DNA from: Phycisphaerales bacterium
GTDB lineage: Bacteria > Planctomycetota > Phycisphaerae > Phycisphaerales > UBA1924
Direction of reading: 5' to 3'
Assembly (NCBI GenBank): GCA_905339235.1
Contig: CAJPFG010000006.1
Span: 62,001 to 126,000, forward strand
Length of the DNA: 64,000 bases
Within the stretch, counting starts at the first letter, position 1. Each line of letters opens with the position of its first letter. Position numbers and translations under genes: made by a program. The notes below the pieces were generated by a model, which saw only the letters and a list, made by a program, of their open reading frames with translations, had not been told where the DNA came from and made no database searches. Positions 31,299-39,638 of this stretch are shown here, in pieces.

Positions 31299-33706
31299 GA
31301 CCTACCTCCGTGCAGCGGCAGCGGCGTGACCTCGTTGGCGCGGGCGATGCGAACGTCCTGGATTGAGTCGAACTCGGCGGGGTCGCTGAGGTTGGCGGCT
31401 CCCTCTTCGATGGCCTCGTCGAACCCGGTACGGCTGGTCAGGAAGACGGACTCGAGCGGCACGAGCGCCCCCGAGCGGACGCGCTGCAGCAGCCAGGGGT
31501 AGATCCACTTCTCCGCGGTCCACGGGCACCAGCGACGGGTGGTCGTTTCTCCGCTCTGAGGCTCCTCGATCTGCTCGTCGGAGCGCGGCGCGGGGGAGAC
31601 CACGTCGGCCGGGGAGACCTTCTCGAACTCCGCGTGCGCGGCTTCGCTGCGCCAGTACCCGGGAAACGCGTGTCCGCTGAGCAGGAACATGGTCGGGTAG
31701 ATGTCCACGTATTCCAGGCACGCCGTGTACAGGAGGGCAAGATCGATGCACGTTCCGTGCCGCGCTTCGACCACGGCGGAGGGCGAGCGAACGCGCTGAG
31801 AGGAGTCTGCGCCGCCGGGCGGGGGGTTGATGTAGGAGAGGTTGAAGTCCTGTACGATGGCGGTCCAGATGGCCTGGGCCTGGGCATCGACATCGTCGGC
31901 TTCGCCGCTCTGGTAGCCGTCGAAGCCCGCGGCGGGGTCGTCCGCAAGGGCGATGAGGTATCGCTGGGCCGCGTCGATGATGCGGCGCACGGCCGCGTCG
32001 CCGGGGAGAACAAAGGAGGGCAGCCAGCGGCGGTTCTCGTCATCGTCGCGCCACTCGTCGATGGCCAGGAGCGTGACCTGGTGGGTACGGTGGTAGACCA
32101 CGTGCGGTCCCCATCCCACGCGCACGGTGATCAGGGTTTTGGTGCTGTCGCGCAGGCCCCGCAGCAGCGGCGAGATCAGAGGCACGGAGATCATCTTCGC
32201 GAGATCGACGGGGGTATCGCTCCACAGCGGATCGTCGGGGGTGCTGGTGATCTCGAACGCGGTGGTGTGGTCCGCGAGGTGGAGCGAGACCTGGACGCCC
32301 AGATCGTGCACTCGCCCGCGCGGCTTGGCGATCACGAACCGCTCAAAGACCGATTGTTCTTTCGAGTTGTGCAGGATGGAGTAGTTGAGCGCGGCGTGGG
32401 GCTTGACGTCGGCGGTGATGAGTTCCTGAGGCTGGCCCTGGCCCGGGAACGAGAGGATGCGTTTGCGGTCGGCGCTGCCCTTTTCCTTCAGGCGGCTGGC
32501 GGGCTCCTCGGATCGCACGCGGTCGAACCAGGAGTTTCCTCCCCACAACACCACGCCCGTACCGCCGAGGTTGGTGCTGCGTTGGCGGACTTCAGACCAC
32601 GCGTATTGAAAGGCGGAAAGGAGGTCTTCCTTATCCTCGCACCAGGCCCAGTACAGGCGCTCGTACAGGACTTCGGACAGGCGGTCGCTGAAGTCGTCCT
32701 GGTACCCGATGGCCGCGCCGGCACCTCGCGCGACCGTCAGCGCGGCCAGGCGGGCCGCGGAGTTAAAGATGTTGAAGGAAACCAGCGCGGGCTTGAGGGG
32801 CGCGGCGTTGAGGATTGCGGCGAGATCGTCGGCGCTGACGGTGTCCGGCCGGCCGTCGTCGCGTCGCAGCAGGTAGCCGTCGAGCACTTTGGGGGTCGAT
32901 GTGGACAACTTGGATGTCGCTTGGCGCGCGGTGGTGTCGTCCCGCAGTTCGGGTAACACCCTGTGCGCCTGATGGGCGTCGAAGCCCGCGATGTGGATGG
33001 CGTCCGGCTGCACGTCTGCGACGGCGCGACGCAGAGAATCACGAGTGGGATCTCGCGCGGCCACTACCTCGATCTGGCTCCCGCCGCCATCGCCCGAGAA
33101 GGCGAGCCGGACGAGCCGCTCTTCCGCATCGAAGGAGAAGTCGTCACGAAGGCCGCACGGAGCGCTCTCCACGTAGAGCACTTTCTGGGGCGGGCGAATC
33201 CCGGGCGGGGAGACGGGCGGCCGCAGATGGCGGGCAATGGTGATCGCCTTTCCCGATCGCTGATACCGGGTTGCGGACGCGAGCAGGTGCTCCCATGGGA
33301 GAATCCTCGCCTCCCAGCCCGAACTCTCGCCGGCAAAGACGGTGCTGACTTCCACGACGCCCGCTCCGGCGATGCGGGTCAGGGCCTCGTCGGCGACGCC
33401 AAGGCTCTCGAGCGCTTTCCTCGCGCGGTTGACCTGCGCCTCGTTGGTCAGCGCCGAGGCGCCGGAGCGGCGTCGGTTGCGAAGGACGTACGTCCATTCC
33501 ATCGCCAACTGCCGCATCCGCAGGCCCGTCTCGATGCGACAGATCTCTCCGGCGGCGCTGCGGATGACCACGAAGTTGGGGCCTGGCTCCGCTCCGGGCC
33601 GGGGCGTAGATGCGATTTCGGAGACCGGTTCGCGTGATGTGCGCCGGGGCTTGGCCTCGCCGTTCGCGCGCTTTGGGCTCTTTTTCGGCAGTTTTCGCTT
33701 CGGCAT
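31295..33706 (-). CDS. CHAT-like domain plus transglutaminase-like domain protein
   Basis: An 803-residue soluble protein. After a Lys/Arg-rich head, residues ~90-400 form a CHAT (caspase-HetF) domain: V-L-Y-V-E-S at 177, D-A-I-H-I-A-G-F at 235-242, A-L-V-S-F-N-I-F-N-S-A at 307-317, then R-G-A-G-A-A-I-G-Y-Q-D. In active CHAT proteases these motifs read H-x-x-G-H-G and L-N-x-C; here the second His is Phe and the Cys is Ile-Phe, so the protease site is lost. Residues ~500-800 include a transglutaminase-like core: R-H-G-T-C653-I-D, S-G-H679-A-F, and L-V-P-L-E752. GGAGGTGCGGCC precedes ATG 33706. The coupled hydrolase follows by a 4-bp overlap. Confidence 0.75.
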   Translation of the reverse strand: MPKRKLPKKSPKRANGEAKPRRTSREPVSEIASTPRPGAEPGPNFVVIRSAAGEICRIETGLRMRQLAMEWTYVLRNRRRSGASALTNEAQVNRARKALESLGVADEALTRIAGAGVVEVSTVFAGESSGWEARILPWEHLLASATRYQRSGKAITIARHLRPPVSPPGIRPPQKVLYVESAPCGLRDDFSFDAEERLVRLAFSGDGGGSQIEVVAARDPTRDSLRRAVADVQPDAIHIAGFDAHQAHRVLPELRDDTTARQATSKLSTSTPKVLDGYLLRRDDGRPDTVSADDLAAILNAAPLKPALVSFNIFNSAARLAALTVARGAGAAIGYQDDFSDRLSEVLYERLYWAWCEDKEDLLSAFQYAWSEVRQRSTNLGGTGVVLWGGNSWFDRVRSEEPASRLKEKGSADRKRILSFPGQGQPQELITADVKPHAALNYSILHNSKEQSVFERFVIAKPRGRVHDLGVQVSLHLADHTTAFEITSTPDDPLWSDTPVDLAKMISVPLISPLLRGLRDSTKTLITVRVGWGPHVVYHRTHQVTLLAIDEWRDDDENRRWLPSFVLPGDAAVRRIIDAAQRYLIALADDPAAGFDGYQSGEADDVDAQAQAIWTAIVQDFNLSYINPPPGGADSSQRVRSPSAVVEARHGTCIDLALLYTACLEYVDIYPTMFLLSGHAFPGYWRSEAAHAEFEKVSPADVVSPAPRSDEQIEEPQSGETTTRRWCPWTAEKWIYPWLLQRVRSGALVPLESVFLTSRTGFDEAIEEGAANLSDPAEFDSIQDVRIARANEVTPLPLHGGRS

Positions 33707-34017
33707 GGCCGCACCTCCACGGTTCGATTCTCCGCAAGAGCCTACCAGTCCGCCTCGCCGCACACATTCGTGTGTCGGTGTATCCACCGTTGCGCCCCAA
33801 TACCCCGGCGCGAACCCGAACACGTTTTTGCGCGTACTATCTCTCGGTCCGTCGCCACCCCCGGCGGGCCCATTCACAACTCGCACGGCCAGGGGGGCTT
33901 GGCCGGATGCAAAGTGCCAGATGGCAAGTTGCCACATGGCCAAACTCGGAAGCGCGCATCGAAGCCCTGACGGATTTGGCCCTTTGGAACCTTGCCATTT
34001 GGAGATTTGGAGACCCC
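33707..34017. other. Intergenic stretch with repeat patch
   Basis: 311 bp between divergent genes. It holds the ribosome-binding site of the CHAT gene, then mostly featureless GC-rich DNA, and the A/T-richer repeat patch at 33909-34010 directly before the deoxyhypusine-synthase-like ATG. Confidence 0.5.
33909..34010. repeat. Palindromic TGGCAAGTTGCCA-type repeat patch
   Basis: Contains GCAAAGTGCCAGATGGCAAG followed by TTGCCACATGGCCA, a run of overlapping TGGCA/TGCCA palindromes, then CCTTGCCATTTGGAGATTTGG. Composition and motif resemble the repeat at 6969-7000. It may form a hairpin in the leader of the downstream gene. Confidence 0.45.
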
Positions 34018-35157
34018 ATGGCAAACGGAAAGTGGACAAAGCAGGACCTTCTCTCCCGCCCGATCGAGCACATCGACATCACGAAGATCGACACGCGCCC
34101 GATCATCAAGTCGTACCGCGACATGGCGTATTCGTCGCGCACGCTGGCGAACGCGGCGGACATCTACTCGATGATGCTGAAGGACAAGGAGTGCGCGGTG
34201 ATCCTGACGCTTGCGGGATCGCTGATCTCGGCGGGCCTCAAGAAGGCGATCATCACGCTGGTCGAGAACAACATGGTGGACGCGATCGTCTCGACGGGCG
34301 CGAACATCGTGGACCAGGACTTCTTCGAGGGCCTGGGGTACAAGCACTTCATCGCGCCGGGCAGCCCCGAGGCCCCGCCGGTGGACGACATGACGCTGCG
34401 CAACATGATGATCGACCGGATCTACGACACGTACATCGACGAGGACGATCTCCGCGCCTGCGACGCGGCGACCCACGTGGTCTTCAACTCCTTCGAGCCC
34501 GGCGCCTATTCGAGCCGCGAGTTCATCGAGGCCATGGGCTCGTACCTCGCGAAGAACCACGCCCGGCACGAATCCATCGTGAAGACCTGCTTCCAGAAGC
34601 GGGTGCCGATCTTCTGCCCGGCGTTCAGCGACTGCTCGGCGGGCTTCGGGATCGTGCTGCAGCAGACCGAGGCCATTGAGGAAGGCCGCGGCCTGGTCGC
34701 CTTCGATTCCGGCAAGGACTTCCGCGAACTGACGGACATCAAACTGGCGTGCAAGGACACGGGCCTGCTGATGCTGGGGGGTGGCGTGCCGAAGAACTTC
34801 GCGCAGGACATCGTGGTGGCCGCGGAGTTGCTGAACGAGCGCAAGGGCGGCAAGGCCCGGGGCGACATCGGGATGCACAAGTACGCGATCCAGATGACGG
34901 TGGCGGACTCTCGCGACGGGGCGCTCAGCGGCTCGACGCTGCGTGAGGCCTGCTCGTGGGGTAAGGTGGACGTGGTGCACGAGCAGATGGTGTTCGGCGA
35001 ACTGACGGCGCTATTCCCGATCCTCGCGAGCGACGCGTATCACCGAGGGGCGTGGAAGGGGCGGAAGGCGTTCAAGTTCGCGGACCTCTTCGAGAAGGGC
35101 GAGGGCGTGCCAAACTACATGGCGGGGCCCGCGCGGAAGCGGGTCGGCGCACGATAA
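34018..35157 (+). CDS. Deoxyhypusine-synthase family protein (likely homospermidine synthase-like)
   Basis: A 379-residue protein. The family hallmarks are present: S-x-x-x-A-G-S-L-I-S-A-G near residue 65, T-G-A-N-I-V-D-Q-D at 93-101, L-G-G-G-V-P-K-N-F at 253-261 and the catalytic-Lys loop E-A-C-S-W-G-K316-V. In eukaryotes the Lys forms the imine with the aminobutyl group from spermidine before transfer to eIF5A. Bacteria have no eIF5A, and bacterial relatives are thought to make homospermidine from putrescine and spermidine. A polyamine role is therefore likely, and may connect with the spermidine-synthase-like genes at 13-18 kb. Start ATG 34018. Confidence 0.88.
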   Translation: MANGKWTKQDLLSRPIEHIDITKIDTRPIIKSYRDMAYSSRTLANAADIYSMMLKDKECAVILTLAGSLISAGLKKAIITLVENNMVDAIVSTGANIVDQDFFEGLGYKHFIAPGSPEAPPVDDMTLRNMMIDRIYDTYIDEDDLRACDAATHVVFNSFEPGAYSSREFIEAMGSYLAKNHARHESIVKTCFQKRVPIFCPAFSDCSAGFGIVLQQTEAIEEGRGLVAFDSGKDFRELTDIKLACKDTGLLMLGGGVPKNFAQDIVVAAELLNERKGGKARGDIGMHKYAIQMTVADSRDGALSGSTLREACSWGKVDVVHEQMVFGELTALFPILASDAYHRGAWKGRKAFKFADLFEKGEGVPNYMAGPARKRVGAR

Positions 35158-35176
35158 ACTCGGAACAGTCCTGCAG

Positions 35177-35205
35177 AGCCCCGCGCCGGGTCGGGGGGCT
35201 TTTTC
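35177..35205 (+). terminator. Rho-independent terminator
   Basis: AGCCCCGC (35177-35184) pairs with the GGGGGGCT end (35193-35200) around a GCCGGGTC loop, followed by TTTTC. Closes the deoxyhypusine-synthase-like gene. Confidence 0.7.
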
Positions 35206-35246
35206 ATTGGTGCGACGGGAATCCTCGGCTGCGATGCGGGTCGGGT

Positions 35247-35275
35247 TTGCCACGCCCTCCCGCCGAAGGCATAAT
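35247..35275 (+). promoter_or_regulatory. Predicted sigma-70-type promoter, leaderless
   Basis: TTGCCA (35247-35252), exactly 17 nt, CATAAT (35270-35275). The ATG of the next gene follows after six bases, so the mRNA would begin at the start codon. Confidence 0.6.
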
Positions 35276-35281
35276 GGCCGC

Positions 35282-37843
35282 ATGCCACACGTCGTGAACG
35301 GTATCGGCACCTGGTATTGGGGCAAGCGCAACATCTCCACGCGGCGGGACCGCTGCGCGCAGTGCGGCGCGGTCGGGGACCTGCGGTCGTACGACACGAC
35401 GCTTTTCATCGTGGTGTTCTTCGTCCCGCTGATCCCGCTTGGGGGAAAGCGAATCCTGGATGAATGCCCCAAATGCACACGCCATTCCGCGGCGAGCCTG
35501 GCCAAGTGGGAGAAGGCCAAGGACGAAGCGCTCGAGAAGTCCGGGGCGGCGCTGCTGGATGATCCCGACAACCACGAAAAGACGATCGCCGCCATAGGCA
35601 CGACGATCGCGTACCACGCGAAGACCGAGTTCCTCGGCGTCACCGGCGCGATCGGGCCCCGGGCACTCGCACACCCCGACGTTCAGGGCATTCTCGGCGA
35701 TGCGTATTGCGCATTCGGGATGTTCGCCGAAGGCGAGGAGGCCTATCGCCAGTGCATGTCGCTCAAGCCCTGTCCGGCCACCGCACGGGTGCTGGCCGGG
35801 CACCTGCTGCGCCATTCCACCATTGAGGAGGCCCGACCGTTCCTTGATCCCCTGCTTGCAGAGGGCTCGCCCGAGAACATCGGTGTCATCTACCTGATCG
35901 TCATCGCGCTGCAGGCCGCTGGGCGGCACGAGGAATCGCTCCAGATTCTCGACGCGTTCGCGGCCAAGTGCCCGTCGGTCCGCGATATGAAGGACTACAA
36001 GAGTCTTCACAAGACCTCGTCCAAGAACCGGACGACGGGCAAGGCGATCAAGTCGGCGCTGGTGCACTCGGGCGCGCCGGTTGAGGCCGAGCGCGGGTGG
36101 GCGTTTCGCGGGGCGAAGTTCATCGGTCCTGCCCTGGCACTGATGATTCTCGCGGGCTATCTCGCGGCGGCGTTCATCGGCGCCAAGGGCAGGAGGGTTC
36201 ACCTTGTCAACGGGCTGCGGCGCGAGTACACGGTGCAGGTCGATGGCAGCCAGCCGCTGAAGTTGTACCCCGGCTCGCCCTCCACCATCGCGCTGGATGA
36301 GGGAGATCACCTGATTCAAGTGATCGATCTTCCGGGCGTGGGCGATGTGCCGATTACGATTCGAACGTCGTTGTGGTCTCGCCCGTTCACCAACCATCTC
36401 TTTGTCGTGAACCCGGACACGATGGCGCTGGTGGTGTGGGAGGAGGTGACATTCGTGCCGGTCGGGTCGCGCCGGCCCGCACCCCCACCCAATGAGAAGG
36501 TGCACACCGGCTCGGCGGTGCATCACTTCACGGGTATCGACTATCCGTTGCAGGCTGTTCCTTCGCAGATCTCCATGAGTTCGAGTTCCTCTCGGGTCAC
36601 GAAGCGGTCGGTGATCGTGACGAGCACGAGCGCCGAGGACATGGTGATCACCCTTTCCGGCACGGTGGAGCCGGCCGCGCAGTTCGAATGGGCAAAGGCG
36701 GGCTTGCGATGCGACCCGAGCGATGAGCGATTCACGCTGATGCTGCGGCAGTTTGCGCCGGAACAGGCCATCGAAGTGGTTCGAGAGTCGTTGAAGGTCC
36801 GGCCGCTGCTCGTGCACTCGCACCGCTTGTACCAGGACATGCTGGAAGTGATTGAACCCGAGCGCGACCTCGGGGCGGAGTATCGGGCGATCCTGGCGGA
36901 GAACCCGGGAGATTCGACAGGCAAGTACCTGTGCGGACGGGTGACGCGGGACGCGGCGGAATCCGAGCGGTTGTACCGAGGGGCGACCGAAGGATCAAGC
37001 CCCGAGCCACTGGCGTTCCGGGCCCTGGCGATGCTGGCGAACGGCAGCGGGCGGTTCGAGGAGGGGCTGGCGATTCTCGACATCGCCGCAGCGGCCAACG
37101 TGGCGGACGAGAACTGCAACAGCCTGCGAGTCGAGTCGCTCGAGGGCCTCGGGCGGCTGGAGGAGGCGCTGGCGATCCCCCCGCACAATCAAAGTCCGGA
37201 ACAGATATCGCCGGCGAACCTGCTGTACACCCTGATTCTACTTGGAGAAGCGGGCAGGCACGATCACGCGATAGCCATGATCGATGCGTTGATGAGCCAG
37301 GTCCCGGCGGACATGACGGACTCGCAGGCCGCGCGTTCATATTTCGAGTCGCGCCTTCTGTACGCCGAGGGGAAGATCGACGAGTACCTGGCGGCGGCGG
37401 AGCGGGCGGGCGGGAGCATGACCTTCAGCGCCCACCTCACGGCCGGCCGGGTGGAGGAGGCCGCGAAACTGCTGCAGAGCGGGGATAGTTCGGAGTACTC
37501 GGCCGGGGCCAGTGAGCACCTGACGTTGTTCATCGCAGCGACGCTGGGCGGGCAGCGGAGCGTCGCCGACGTGTCGCTTCAGACCGCGATCGGGGTGCTG
37601 CGGAAGGGTGACTATGAGGACCGGTCGCTCGCGGCGTGGCTGGCGGGTGAAGGCGACTCGCCTGCCGCCTCGCAACTCGCGGGGCTGCAGATGGAAAGGT
37701 ACAGGAAGGTGCTGACGCTCACGGCATTAGGGCTGCACCGGGAGGACGTGCGGTCGGACGCGTTCTCGCTCGTGCGAAAACTCAATACGCTGAGGTTGTT
37801 CCCGCACCACCTGATCGCACAGGCGATCAGCGAAACAAACTAG
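35282..37843 (+). CDS. Membrane protein with N-terminal zinc ribbon and TPR-like repeats
   Basis: An 853-residue protein. Residues ~23-64 form a zinc-ribbon-like unit (C-A-Q-C-G and C-P-K-C) around a hydrophobic segment F-I-V-V-F-F-V-P-L-I-P-L. A TPR-like helical array occupies ~85-245, one clear membrane helix lies at ~282-305 (A-L-A-L-M-I-L-A-G-Y-L-A-A-A-F-I), a beta-rich part with Ser-rich stretch follows, then a second TPR-like solenoid (~485-830). Sequence near the end (A-F-S-L-V-R-K-L-N-T-L-R-L-F-P-H-H-L) recurs as a broken copy at 39481-39630. Starts with ATG 35282 right behind a promoter with no Shine-Dalgarno. Family unnamed; perhaps a stress or secretion scaffold. Confidence 0.7.
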   Translation: MPHVVNGIGTWYWGKRNISTRRDRCAQCGAVGDLRSYDTTLFIVVFFVPLIPLGGKRILDECPKCTRHSAASLAKWEKAKDEALEKSGAALLDDPDNHEKTIAAIGTTIAYHAKTEFLGVTGAIGPRALAHPDVQGILGDAYCAFGMFAEGEEAYRQCMSLKPCPATARVLAGHLLRHSTIEEARPFLDPLLAEGSPENIGVIYLIVIALQAAGRHEESLQILDAFAAKCPSVRDMKDYKSLHKTSSKNRTTGKAIKSALVHSGAPVEAERGWAFRGAKFIGPALALMILAGYLAAAFIGAKGRRVHLVNGLRREYTVQVDGSQPLKLYPGSPSTIALDEGDHLIQVIDLPGVGDVPITIRTSLWSRPFTNHLFVVNPDTMALVVWEEVTFVPVGSRRPAPPPNEKVHTGSAVHHFTGIDYPLQAVPSQISMSSSSSRVTKRSVIVTSTSAEDMVITLSGTVEPAAQFEWAKAGLRCDPSDERFTLMLRQFAPEQAIEVVRESLKVRPLLVHSHRLYQDMLEVIEPERDLGAEYRAILAENPGDSTGKYLCGRVTRDAAESERLYRGATEGSSPEPLAFRALAMLANGSGRFEEGLAILDIAAAANVADENCNSLRVESLEGLGRLEEALAIPPHNQSPEQISPANLLYTLILLGEAGRHDHAIAMIDALMSQVPADMTDSQAARSYFESRLLYAEGKIDEYLAAAERAGGSMTFSAHLTAGRVEEAAKLLQSGDSSEYSAGASEHLTLFIAATLGGQRSVADVSLQTAIGVLRKGDYEDRSLAAWLAGEGDSPAASQLAGLQMERYRKVLTLTALGLHREDVRSDAFSLVRKLNTLRLFPHHLIAQAISETN

Positions 37844-37861
37844 CCGGGGGTATGTACCGAC

Positions 37862-38083
37862 GGCGGTTCACCCGGGGCCGCGGCCACACTCGGGGCACGC
37901 GGCGTTGGCATCGGGCAGGCCACGCCGATCGTACCCGCAGCCGGGGCAGCGGCCGCGGGCTCGACGAAGGGCAATCCGAGCGCGGCCGGATCATGTTCCC
38001 GCTTCGACCGATCTGGTCGGGGCTGGCGGCGGATGTCGCGGTGTTCACCGCCGCATGTTTCTTCCTCGCCTCGGTCGCCAGAG
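37862..38083 (-). pseudogene. Remnant of a zinc-ribbon membrane protein gene with micro-inversion
   Basis: On the minus strand, 37975 down to 37862 encodes R-G-R-C-P-G-C-G-Y-D-R-R-G-L-P-D-A, then C-P-E-C-G and a stop, matching the end of the intact gene at 39639-40325. Its natural upstream part (R-I-M-F-P-L-R-P-I-W-S-G-L-A-A-D-V-A-V-F plus a membrane helix T-A-A-C-F-F-L-A-S-V) lies directly next to it but on the plus strand (37980-38083). Inverting about 100 bp would restore a continuous 3' end. Confidence 0.7.
37980..38046 (+). repeat. 67-bp perfect inverted repeat, left arm
   Basis: This arm is the exact reverse complement of 39792-39858, 67 of 67 bases. The 1745 bp between the arms contain the HAF-repeat gene and the 3' end of the zinc-ribbon gene. 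Identity this high suggests recent gene conversion or an invertible segment. Confidence 0.85.
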
Positions 38084-38085
38084 GA

Positions 38086-38191
38086 GGCCTGCCCCACGCC
38101 CTCGCCCGTGCCGCTGACCTCGCCGTGCCCCGCGATCACCGAGCCGTCCCCGCTCACGCCCTGCGCGTAGGTCATGTTGTAGAGCGAGAAC
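38086..38191 (-). pseudogene. Fragment duplicated from the HAF-repeat gene
   Basis: About 106 bp matching 38940-39044 with roughly four mismatches, same orientation. Translated on the minus strand it gives F-S-L-Y-N-M-T-Y-A-Q-G-V-S-G-D-G-S-V-I-A. It has no start or stop of its own. Confidence 0.8.
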
Positions 38192-38297
38192 TCCGCCCTC
38201 GAAGACTCGGGCACCTCCCCCTTCGGGGAGGACTGTTCAGGCCGCAGCCACGTCCGCGAGTTTCTTTCCCATCTTTTAGGCGCCGAGTGACCGGAGA

Positions 38298-39410
38298 CTA
38301 TCGACGCCGGCGCATGCCGTGCAGCAGGAGGCCGCACGAAAATGTGGAAATCAGGCCCGGCGCGGGAATGGCCGCGATAAACCCTTGGCGGGTCGATCCG
38401 TCTGTGTATCCTGCGAATGTTCGTCCGTCCGCCGATACCGCAACGCAATCGGTAAGAACCACACCCTGTGGAATATTCACGCCGTGGTACGCGAGGTAAG
38501 TCGCGAGCGATTCAGATCCGCGCTCAGACGTCCAGATAAAGGCGATGTTCGGCCCGACCCCCTGCGCAGCTCCAACGATAACCGAGCCTGTGTCGTCCAC
38601 GGCATGGGCACCGGCGTAAAAATAGCCCGGTACGACAGGAAGGGTTGAGAGTTGACCCTGCCGCCAGACTGCTGGCACCGGTAAGGTGCCGGTTGCGCCG
38701 ACGATGATCGAACCATTGAAGTTCACCCCAACTGCTGCGTCCGAGTTGGTGCCTGGGAGTCCAGAAAGTTCAACCATACCGGCCTGCGAAGTCCAGGCGA
38801 AGGCGCGGTAATCAGACCCTCCCCGACTGAGGCCAATAATCGTCGATCCATCCCGGCTGACGGCCATCGCCTCGCTGAAGGAGTGGGTGGCGCGGGTGAA
38901 GCCCAGGCCCTGCATGCCCGTGCCTTCCGTCCATCGGAAGGCCTGCCCCACGCCACCGCCCGTGCCGCTGATCTCGCCGTGGCCCGCGATCACCGAGCCG
39001 TCCCCGCTCACGCCCTGCGCGTAGGTCATGTTGTAGAGCGAGAACGTGCCGAGGGTCTCGAAGGTCCCCGGGCCGCTCCACCGGAAGGCGCGGGGGTTCT
39101 GGCCGATGTTGAAGGCCCCGCCCACGATCGTCTGCCCGTCTCCAGAGACGGCGTTGGTGATGGTCGCCTCGGGCATGCCCGGGTCCAGCCCGAAGTCGTA
39201 GCGACCCCCGGCGGCGGTCCAGCGGAACCCCGGCCCCATCGTGATCGCCGACGACCAGCCCACCGCGACGGAGCCGTCGGCGGACAGCCCATACACCCGC
39301 GAGCCCAGCGTGCCGGGCGGGTTGCCGGTCAGGTAGAACGCCTGGCCCAAGGCCGCGTCCGAGAATGCGAGGGCGGCGGCCGCGACAACGCCGAGTTTGG
39401 CTCGGAGCAT
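38298..39410 (-). CDS. Secreted HAF-repeat protein with PEP-CTERM-like end
   Basis: A 370-residue exported protein. Signal peptide MLRAKLGVVAAAALAFSDAA, then repeated units of ~45-50 residues with V-S-x-D-G-S-x-I-V/I-G and A-F-R/A-W motifs (for example L-S-A-D-G-S-V-A-V-G-W, V-S-G-D-G-Q-T-I-V-G, V-S-R-D-G-S-T-I-I-G), the HAF/beta-propeller-like pattern of extracellular planctomycete proteins. The C-terminus I-P-A-P-G-L-I-S-T-F-S-C-G-L-L-L-H-G-M-R-R-R-R is a PEP-CTERM-type sorting tail: P-A-P box, helix, Arg cluster. Start at ATG 39410 rather than GTG 39434, because a promoter overlaps the longer frame. It lies inside the 67-bp inverted repeat. Confidence 0.8.
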   Translation of the reverse strand: MLRAKLGVVAAAALAFSDAALGQAFYLTGNPPGTLGSRVYGLSADGSVAVGWSSAITMGPGFRWTAAGGRYDFGLDPGMPEATITNAVSGDGQTIVGGAFNIGQNPRAFRWSGPGTFETLGTFSLYNMTYAQGVSGDGSVIAGHGEISGTGGGVGQAFRWTEGTGMQGLGFTRATHSFSEAMAVSRDGSTIIGLSRGGSDYRAFAWTSQAGMVELSGLPGTNSDAAVGVNFNGSIIVGATGTLPVPAVWRQGQLSTLPVVPGYFYAGAHAVDDTGSVIVGAAQGVGPNIAFIWTSERGSESLATYLAYHGVNIPQGVVLTDCVAVSADGRTFAGYTDGSTRQGFIAAIPAPGLISTFSCGLLLHGMRRRR

Positions 39411-39422
39411 GTCCAAGATTGG

Positions 39423-39450
39423 AAGATACCTCACGGGGGCGAAGTTGCAA
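39423..39450 (-). promoter_or_regulatory. Predicted promoter of the HAF-repeat gene
   Basis: Minus strand: TTGCAA (39450-39445), 16 nt, TATCTT (39428-39423). ATG 39410 follows 12 nt later, giving a leader of about five bases. Confidence 0.5.
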
Positions 39451-39480
39451 GGCTATGGGCGTGGAATTCACCGCGAATCC

Positions 39481-39630
39481 AGGGACAGGCTCCGCAAGGT
39501 ATTGGCCGTCACGGCGCTGGGGCTGCACCGGCCGGGGCGCGGGGGCCCGCCTTTTCGCTCGTGCGGAAAATCAATACGGTCAAGGCCTTCCCCCACCACC
39601 TCGTGGCGAAGGCGATCGGCGGCGAGTAGC
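39481..39630 (+). pseudogene. Remnant of the TPR gene 3' end
   Basis: Aligns with 37694-37843, the last ~50 codons of the TPR/zinc-ribbon gene: R-K-V-L-A-V-T-A-L-G-L-H-R early, then in another frame A-F-S-L-V-R-K-I-N-T-V-K-A-F-P-H-H-L and a stop TAG at the same position. It is followed after 8 bp by the end of the convergent zinc-ribbon gene, just as the intact TPR gene is followed by a zinc-ribbon remnant. Confidence 0.8.
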
Positions 39631-39638
39631 GGCCGGCG

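Larger units (their letters stand above)
37844..38297. other. Mosaic intergenic region
   Basis: 454 bp with no intact gene. It consists of a remnant 3' end of a zinc-ribbon gene (with its inner part inverted), a ~106-bp copy of part of the HAF-repeat gene, and about 106 bp of sequence I cannot place (38192-38297). Confidence 0.7.
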
